Source of the DNA: Pseudomonadota bacterium
Lineage (GTDB): Bacteria > Desulfobacterota > Desulfovibrionia > Desulfovibrionales > Desulfovibrionaceae
DNA: 11,003 bases
Direction: 5' to 3'
Assembly: GCA_023450535.1 (NCBI GenBank)
Contig: JAEXGX010000016.1
Location: 1 to 11,003, forward strand
Below are positions 7,491 through 11,003 of this stretch, piece after piece. The translations under genes were made by a program, and so were the position numbers. Each line of letters starts with the position of its first letter. Position 1 is the stretch's first letter. A model generated the notes under the pieces. That model was not told the origin of the DNA. It did not search any database and saw only the letters and a program-made list of their open reading frames with translations.

Positions 7491-8132
7491 CTATCCCTTG
7501 GAAACCTGCATGAAACTCAGTTCCACGGGAGTCTGGCGACCGAAAATGGATACCAGCACCTTGATCTTGCCCTTGTCGTCGTTGACGTCTTCCACTACAC
7601 CGTTGAAGCCTGCGAAAGGTCCGTCTTCCACACGCACATCGTCCCCCACTTCAAAATTGAACTTGGGACGAGGCTGCTCCTGACGGGTTTCCATAAGCGC
7701 CAGGATGCGTTCTGCTTCGCCCGGTCCCATGGGTGCCGGACGGTTTTTGCCGCCGACAAACCCTGTGACCTTGGGAATGCTCTGCACCATGTGCCAGGAA
7801 AAATCCGTCATGATCATATTGATCATGATGTAACCGGGGTAGAACTTACGGGTGGTGGTACGCTTCTGCCCATTTTTGCCCGGTTCGATGACGCGCTCAG
7901 TAGGAACGATAACTTCCTTGATCAGGCCGTTTTCCTGCCGGGTACGCATCATTTCGCGAATAGTCTGCTCCACTCTCTGCTCAAACCCTGAATAGGTATG
8001 CAGAATATACCAACGGGGAACTTCATAGTTCTCCGGGGCAGGAGCAGACGCTGCGGCCGCCAGTTGTGCCGCAACAGTCACGGCATTTTCTTCGGCGGCG
8101 GGGCTTTGCGTTTCGTTGTTTTCAAGTTCCAT
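7491..8132 (-). CDS. nusG: Transcription termination/antitermination protein NusG
   Basis: Binds RNA polymerase through its NGN domain and links it to Rho or to ribosomal S10 through its KOW domain. The 213 residues are longer than E. coli NusG (181). The extra is an N-terminal tail of about 38 residues rich in Glu, Ala and Pro (ending APAPENYEVPR) before the conserved start WYILHTYSGFEQRVEQ at 41-56. The NGN core includes RKFYPGYIMI (95-104). The KOW domain lies at about 162-212 with GPFAGFNGVVEDVN and FGRQTPVELSFMQV. The ATG at 8130-8132 follows GAAGGAAT about 7 nt upstream. It sits 87 bp after secE, a gap that holds two hairpins. Confidence 0.97.
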   Translation of the reverse strand: MELENNETQSPAAEENAVTVAAQLAAAASAPAPENYEVPRWYILHTYSGFEQRVEQTIREMMRTRQENGLIKEVIVPTERVIEPGKNGQKRTTTRKFYPGYIMINMIMTDFSWHMVQSIPKVTGFVGGKNRPAPMGPGEAERILALMETRQEQPRPKFNFEVGDDVRVEDGPFAGFNGVVEDVNDDKGKIKVLVSIFGRQTPVELSFMQVSKG

Positions 8133-8150
8133 TTAAAAATTCCTTCTGGA

Positions 8151-8216
8151 AAAAAAGCAGGGAAAGACCCTGTTCAGTCTGTGGCCCATATACTGAAAAG
8201 CCGGGATAATCCCGGC
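8151..8216 (-). terminator. Two tandem terminator-like hairpins in the secE-nusG gap
   Basis: On the minus strand the first (8216-8200) is GCCGGGA-TTA-TCCCGGC followed by TTTTCAG; it begins 3 nt after the secE stop. The second (8172-8158) is CAGGG-TCTTT-CCCTG followed by C and seven T, ending just before the nusG ribosome-binding site. Either could reduce read-through into nusG, or be a pause or processing site. The second stem has only 5 bp, so efficiency is doubtful. Confidence 0.5.
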
Positions 8217-8219
8217 CCT

Positions 8220-8483
8220 TCAGGAAAGGATAAGGCGCATCAGGCCGGAAAGGATAAAGTCCACCACTCCAAGAAGGATGGCCATGACGACGACAAAACC
8301 CAGCACCACCAAGGAGGTGGAACGCGTTTCTTTCCAGTTGGGCCAACTTACCTTGCGCAACTCGGCGCGGGAAAGAACAAGATAATCCTTGAACTCCATC
8401 AGGCGGGCAAAAAGCCCAGGCTTCTTGCCATCCGTGGGTTGTTCGCGCTTGGAAGGAGCAGTGGGCTCCTGTTTTTTGCTCAT
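8220..8483 (-). CDS. secE: Preprotein translocase subunit SecE
   Basis: Small inner-membrane subunit that clamps SecY in the Sec translocon. The 87 residues are of the short one-helix type. A Lys-rich cytoplasmic tail (1-24) is followed by the amphipathic segment FKDYLVLSRAELRKVSWPNW (31-50), which contains the conserved ELRKVSWP. A single transmembrane helix lies at about 57-79. The ATG at 8481-8483 follows GAGGCTGACATG. It lies 31 bp downstream of tRNA-Trp and 87 bp before nusG, the usual neighbours. Confidence 0.97.
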   Translation of the reverse strand: MSKKQEPTAPSKREQPTDGKKPGLFARLMEFKDYLVLSRAELRKVSWPNWKETRSTSLVVLGFVVVMAILLGVVDFILSGLMRLILS

Positions 8484-8514
8484 GTCAGCCTCAAACCTGA
8501 AAAGACAAAAGAAA

Positions 8515-8590
8515 TGGCAGGCCAGGAGGGATTCGAACCCCCAACATCCGGTTTTGGAGACCGGCGCTCTACCGTTAGAGCTACTGGCCT
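8515..8590 (-). tRNA. tRNA-Trp (anticodon CCA)
   Basis: A 76-nt cloverleaf with encoded CCA end. Acceptor stem AGGCCAG/CTGGCCT with discriminator G, anticodon stem-loop CGGTCTCCAAAACCG giving CCA, and T-loop GGTTCGAATCC. It lies 13 bp after rpmG and 31 bp before secE, so it is probably cut from the tuf-rpmG-secE transcript. Confidence 0.96.
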
Positions 8591-8603
8591 GCTTTATGAA
8601 GCA

Positions 8604-8753
8604 CTAACGAGCTTCGCGATGCAGTGTATGTTTCTTGTCCCAGGGACAATACTTCATTACCTCAAGGCGACCTGTAGTGTTCTTCTTGTTTTTTACCGTC
8701 GCGTAGTTGCGCCGCTTGCACTCAGTGCAAGCGAGCAGAATGTTGACGCGCAT
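8604..8753 (-). CDS. rpmG: Ribosomal protein L33 (bL33)
   Basis: A 49-residue large-subunit protein. Its start is MRVNILLACTECKRRNYATV, followed by KNKKNTTGRLEVMKYCPWDKKHTLHREAR. The first zinc-ribbon pair, C9-x-x-C12, is intact. The second pair is C37-P-W-D40, so the usual fourth cysteine is aspartate; zinc binding may be weak or use another ligand. The ATG at 8751-8753 lies only 4 nt after the tuf stop, and its GGAG is inside the last two codons of tuf (CTG GAG), which implies translational coupling to EF-Tu synthesis. It ends 13 bp before tRNA-Trp. The gene is short but its identity is clear. Confidence 0.95.
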   Translation of the reverse strand: MRVNILLACTECKRRNYATVKNKKNTTGRLEVMKYCPWDKKHTLHREAR

Positions 8754-8757
8754 GGTA

Positions 8758-9951
8758 TTACTCCAGAATTTCGGTCACAACGCCGGAACCAACGGTGTGG
8801 CCGCCTTCACGAATAGCGAAGCGGAGACCCTTGTCCATAGCGATGGGAGCGATAAGTTCCACCATAAAGGTGGCGTTGTCACCAGGCATGACCATTTCTA
8901 CGCCTTCCGCCAAGGAGATGACGCCGGTGACGTCAGTGGTGCGGAAATAGAACTGGGGGCGATAGCCGGAGAAGAAAGGAGTATGACGGCCGCCTTCGTC
9001 CTTGGACAGCACGTACACTTCAGACTTGAACTTCTTGTGAGGCGTAATGGACTTGGGAGCAGCAAGAACCTGGCCGCGTTCCACGTCTTCACGCTTGATG
9101 CCGCGCAGCAGCGCGCCGATGTTGTCGCCGGCTTCGCCCTGATCAAGCAGCTTGCGGAACATTTCCACACCGGTGCAGGTAGAAGTCTGGGTAGGCTTGA
9201 TACCCACGATTTCCACGTTGTCGCCAACCTTGATAACACCGCGTTCCACACGACCGGTTACAACAGTACCGCGGCCGGAGATGGAGAACACGTCTTCGAT
9301 GGGCATCAGGAAGGGCTTGTCGATTTCGCGAACCGGGTCAGGAATATAGCTGTCGCAAGCGTCCAGCAGTTCCTTGATGCACTGGGCTTCAGGCGCATTA
9401 GCGTCGTCGCAGTGCAGAGCGTTCAGCGCGGAACCACGGATAACCGGAACATCGTCGCCCGGGAAACCGTTGGCAGTAAGAAGCTCACGCATTTCCATTT
9501 CGACGAGCTCAAGAAGTTCGGCGTCGTCGACCTGATCGCACTTGTTCATGAACACGATCAGATAGGGCACACCGACCTGACGGGCGAGCAGGATGTGCTC
9601 ACGAGTCTGGGGCATGGGACCGTCAGTAGCGGCAACAACGATAATTGCGCCGTCCATCTGGGCCGCACCGGTGATCATGTTCTTGATATAGTCGGCGTGA
9701 CCGGGGCAGTCCACGTGAGCATAGTGGCGCTTGTCGGTCTCGTATTCAACGTGAGAGGTAGCAATGGTAATGCCGCGTTCTTTTTCTTCAGGAGCCTTGT
9801 CGATATTTTCGTAATCAACGAAGGTACCCTTGCCCTGAAGACCGGCAATTTTGGTGATGGCGGCAGTGAGGGTGGTCTTGCCGTGGTCGATATGACCAAT
9901 GGTGCCAATGTTTACGTGAGGCTTTTTGCGCTCAAATTTTTCCTTACCCAT
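8758..9951 (-). CDS. tuf: Translation elongation factor EF-Tu
   Basis: GTPase that carries aminoacyl-tRNA to the ribosomal A site. The 397 residues are near the usual 394-400. G-domain motifs are in order: GHIDHGKT at 19-26 (Ile in place of the commoner Val), DCPGH at 81-85, NKCD at 136-139 and GSAL at 173-176. The switch I threonine is in KERGITIATSHVEYET. Domain 2 begins near DVFSISGRGTVVTGRVERG. Domain 3 ends FAIREGGHTVGSGVVTEILE. A short cysteine-containing stretch, HCDDANAPEAQC at 180-191, lies in the G-domain insertion region. The ATG at 9949-9951 follows AGGAG about 7 nt upstream. It lies 142 bp after tRNA-Gly, and rpmG follows with a 4-nt gap. Confidence 0.99.
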   Translation of the reverse strand: MGKEKFERKKPHVNIGTIGHIDHGKTTLTAAITKIAGLQGKGTFVDYENIDKAPEEKERGITIATSHVEYETDKRHYAHVDCPGHADYIKNMITGAAQMDGAIIVVAATDGPMPQTREHILLARQVGVPYLIVFMNKCDQVDDAELLELVEMEMRELLTANGFPGDDVPVIRGSALNALHCDDANAPEAQCIKELLDACDSYIPDPVREIDKPFLMPIEDVFSISGRGTVVTGRVERGVIKVGDNVEIVGIKPTQTSTCTGVEMFRKLLDQGEAGDNIGALLRGIKREDVERGQVLAAPKSITPHKKFKSEVYVLSKDEGGRHTPFFSGYRPQFYFRTTDVTGVISLAEGVEMVMPGDNATFMVELIAPIAMDKGLRFAIREGGHTVGSGVVTEILE

Positions 9952-10093
9952 GGTAGTCTCCTAGAAGTGGTTACCTTTTGTGGCGTCCTGCATGAGAAGC
10001 ATACGCTGTCCAACCCCGCGAATGCGGCGGGGCAGCCCTGTGTTAACGAGGCCAAGTGGCGACTGATGGGGAGGAAAGACTTGATGGCAGGAA

Positions 10094-10169
10094 TGGAGCG
10101 GGAAACGAGATTCGAACTCGCAACCCTCAGCTTGGAAGGCTGATGCTCTAGCCGTTGAGCTATTCCCGC
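10094..10169 (-). tRNA. tRNA-Gly (anticodon TCC)
   Basis: A 76-nt cloverleaf with encoded CCA. Acceptor GCGGGAA/TTCCCGC with discriminator T, D-arm AGCTCAACGGCTAGAGC, anticodon stem-loop TCAGCCTTCCAAGCTGA giving TCC, and T-arm GCGAGTTCGAATCTCGT. It is the last tRNA before tuf, matching glyT in the E. coli thrU-tufB operon. Confidence 0.96.
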
Positions 10170-10228
10170 CCGATGCCGTAGTCCCCTGACAGCGCGCACT
10201 GTCTCCTACAGCGGTACCAGCATAAAGC

Positions 10229-10314
10229 TGGTGGTGGGGGGTGGACTTGAACCACCGTAGTCTTGCGACGACAGATTTACAGTCTGTTCCCTTTGGCCAC
10301 TCGGGAACCCCACC
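10229..10314 (-). tRNA. tRNA-Tyr (anticodon GTA)
   Basis: An 86-nt class II tRNA with long variable arm and encoded CCA. Acceptor GGTGGGG/CCCCACC with discriminator A, anticodon region CAGACTGTAAATCTG giving GTA, and T-loop GGTTCAAGTCC. It lies between tRNA-Thr and tRNA-Gly. Its CCA end overlaps a small stem ACCAGC/GCTGGT at 10216-10232, which may guide 3' processing. Confidence 0.96.
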
Positions 10315-10320
10315 ACGCTT

Positions 10321-10400
10321 TTGACAGGGAATTTCACCCTGTCTGCAACCGGAAGAAGGAGCGTCACCTTCACCGGCATCACCGATCTTGCGATCGGCCC
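10321..10400 (-). other. Spacer hairpins between tRNA-Thr and tRNA-Tyr
   Basis: The 152-bp spacer contains a 6-bp CCGATC-GCAA-GATCGG hairpin with GNRA loop (10382-10397) and a 7-bp GACAGGG/CCCTGTC stem (10323-10343). Neither is followed by a T tract on the minus strand. They are probably processing signals in the tRNA precursor. Confidence 0.4.
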
Positions 10401-10466
10401 TGCCCCGTGAGAACACAGGGAAGGAAATTTGAAGCCCCGGCAATTCCGGCCAGCTTCGCAAAATTA

Positions 10467-10542
10467 TGGAGCTGGCGATGGGAATTGAACCCGCAACCTG
10501 CTGATTACAAATCAGCTGCTCTGCCAGTTGAGCTACGCCAGC
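10467..10542 (-). tRNA. tRNA-Thr (anticodon TGT)
   Basis: A 76-nt cloverleaf with encoded CCA. Acceptor GCTGGCG/CGCCAGC with discriminator T, D-arm AGCTCAACTGGCAGAGC, anticodon stem-loop GCTGATTTGTAATCAGC giving TGT, and T-arm GCGGGTTCAATTCCCAT. It is first in the tRNA-tuf cluster, matching thrU in E. coli. Confidence 0.96.
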
Positions 10543-10554
10543 AGCCGGTCATGA

Positions 10555-10584
10555 AAGATACACACAAACAGATGCGCTTGGCAA
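10555..10584 (-). promoter_or_regulatory. Candidate promoter of the tRNA-tuf operon
   Basis: On the minus strand TTGCCA (10584-10579) and TATCTT (10560-10555) are 18 nt apart, 5/6 and 4/6 matches to sigma-70 boxes. A start about 7 nt further on would fall just before the tRNA-Thr 5' end, next to GACCGGC, a G+C-rich discriminator as in stringently controlled stable-RNA promoters. An AT-rich stretch lies upstream. Position and spacing support it; there is no other evidence. Confidence 0.48.
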
Positions 10585-10861
10585 GTAAAATTTTCATCTT
10601 ATTTCAATCGGAGTTAAGCCCGCTGAAGGATGAAAAGTTTTTCCATGCGCGAGGCATGTCTTTAGCTGACCTCAACTTCTTTGTAAAGCAAAAAAATGCT
10701 TTTCCTGTATTTTTTTCTGTCCGTGCCAATGCTCCTGGACAGGTGTTTTGTTAAACTCGAAATTCCTGCCGCCCTCACCCTTCCCGAATCAGCTTCAACT
10801 CATTTATGATACACGTGGCGGCAAAGGCAGAGGATTTTCAATAAGAATACGTCATTCCTTT
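10585..10861. other. 277-bp upstream region of the tRNA-tuf operon with no gene seen
   Basis: AT-rich sequence directly behind the promoter candidate could be an UP-element-type activator. A weak AAAGCA/TGCTTT stem (10684-10701) and a 6-bp CTGTCC/GGACAG stem with a long loop near 10718-10743 are present, but neither makes a convincing minus-strand terminator for the gene further right. I see no coding sequence. Confidence 0.4.
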
Positions 10862-11003
10862 TTACCTGGAAACGTCCCCACCGTCTTTTTTCGCCCGCAC
10901 GGCCTTGCCTTCGTCTTGATATTTGCGAATAATATCATGCATTTCCGTCCAGGATGTAATGAACACGCTTACGCCGTCCTTTCCCAGCGTAAGACAGCAG
11001 GCC
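10862..11003 (-). CDS. C-terminal end of an unrecognised protein (runs in from the right edge)
   Basis: Frame open from the window edge to TAA at 10862-10864, giving at least 46 residues: ACCLTLGKDGVSVFITSWTE, MHDIIRKYQDEGKAVRAKKD and GGDVSR. It has a hydrophobic beta-like stretch followed by an amphipathic, charged helix and a basic tail. The other two minus-strand frames close early. I do not recognise the family. Its orientation puts it upstream of the tRNA-tuf cluster; about 320 bp with a separate promoter candidate lie between them. Confidence 0.55.
   Translation of the reverse strand, partial: ACCLTLGKDGVSVFITSWTEMHDIIRKYQDEGKAVRAKKDGGDVSR

Noticed and set aside
7065..7991. Plus-strand ORF of 308 codons antisense to rplK and nusG
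   Set aside because: Spans two well-supported minus-strand genes and their gap; no family features.
10014..10032. CCCGC/GCGGG hairpin between tRNA-Gly and tuf as a riboswitch or terminator
   Set aside because: Short stem without T tract or conserved context; at most a processing stem.
8707..10143. Plus-strand ORF of 478 codons antisense to tuf and a tRNA
   Set aside because: Mirror of highly biased tuf codons; it also runs through tRNA-Gly, which is strongly supported on the other strand.
10684..10701. AAAGCA/TGCTTT stem upstream of the tRNA cluster as a terminator
   Set aside because: A stem of only 6 mostly A-T pairs with a homopolymer loop is too weak to call.

Overview
The window holds part of the ribosomal-protein/RNA-polymerase locus of a bacterium. 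Every gene I can support is on the minus strand, so transcription runs from high to low coordinates. Read that way the order is: end of an unrecognised gene, tRNA-Thr, tRNA-Tyr, tRNA-Gly, tuf, rpmG, tRNA-Trp, secE, nusG, rplK, rplA, then a 475-bp gap, rplJ, rplL, then a roughly 2.9-kb interruption, and the first 590 codons of rpoB. This matches the classical thrU-tyrU-glyT-thrT-tufB-secE-nusG-rplKAJL-rpoBC order known from E. coli, apart from three differences: only one tRNA-Thr, an added rpmG/tRNA-Trp pair, and foreign-looking material between rplL and rpoB. Protein style (EF-Tu, the three-cysteine L33, NusG with an acidic/Ala-rich N-terminal tail) and the type I-C-like CRISPR repeat suggest a Desulfovibrio-like member of the Desulfobacterota. 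This is recognition from memory, not a search.

Right part (about 7000-11003): stable-RNA genes and the tuf-rpmG-trpT-secE-nusG-rplK block. A TTGCCA/TATCTT promoter candidate sits just upstream of tRNA-Thr. The rpmG ribosome-binding site lies inside the last codons of tuf. Two terminator-like hairpins sit in the 87-nt secE-nusG gap.

Middle part (about 4650-7000): rplK-rplA ends at a strong intrinsic terminator. rplJ-rplL is a separate unit with a foldable L10-type leader and its own terminator. The unit is bracketed by two direct copies (about 90% identical over 112 bp) of a hairpin-rich repeat. Each copy has features of a small non-autonomous mobile element: a GGTTCT start, inverted ends in the larger copy, and 8-bp flanking direct repeats.

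Left part (1 to about 4650): between rplL and rpoB lie one mobile-element copy, a minimal one-spacer CRISPR array with a degenerate terminal repeat, a DUF1275/YoaK-type membrane protein gene and a family-2 glycosyltransferase gene. rpoB follows behind its own promoter candidate and a terminator-like hairpin in its leader. The most notable observations are the orphan one-spacer CRISPR whose leader appears split by the mobile element, the covarying hairpin shared by the two elements, and the split of an otherwise highly conserved operon into units that must be transcribed separately.
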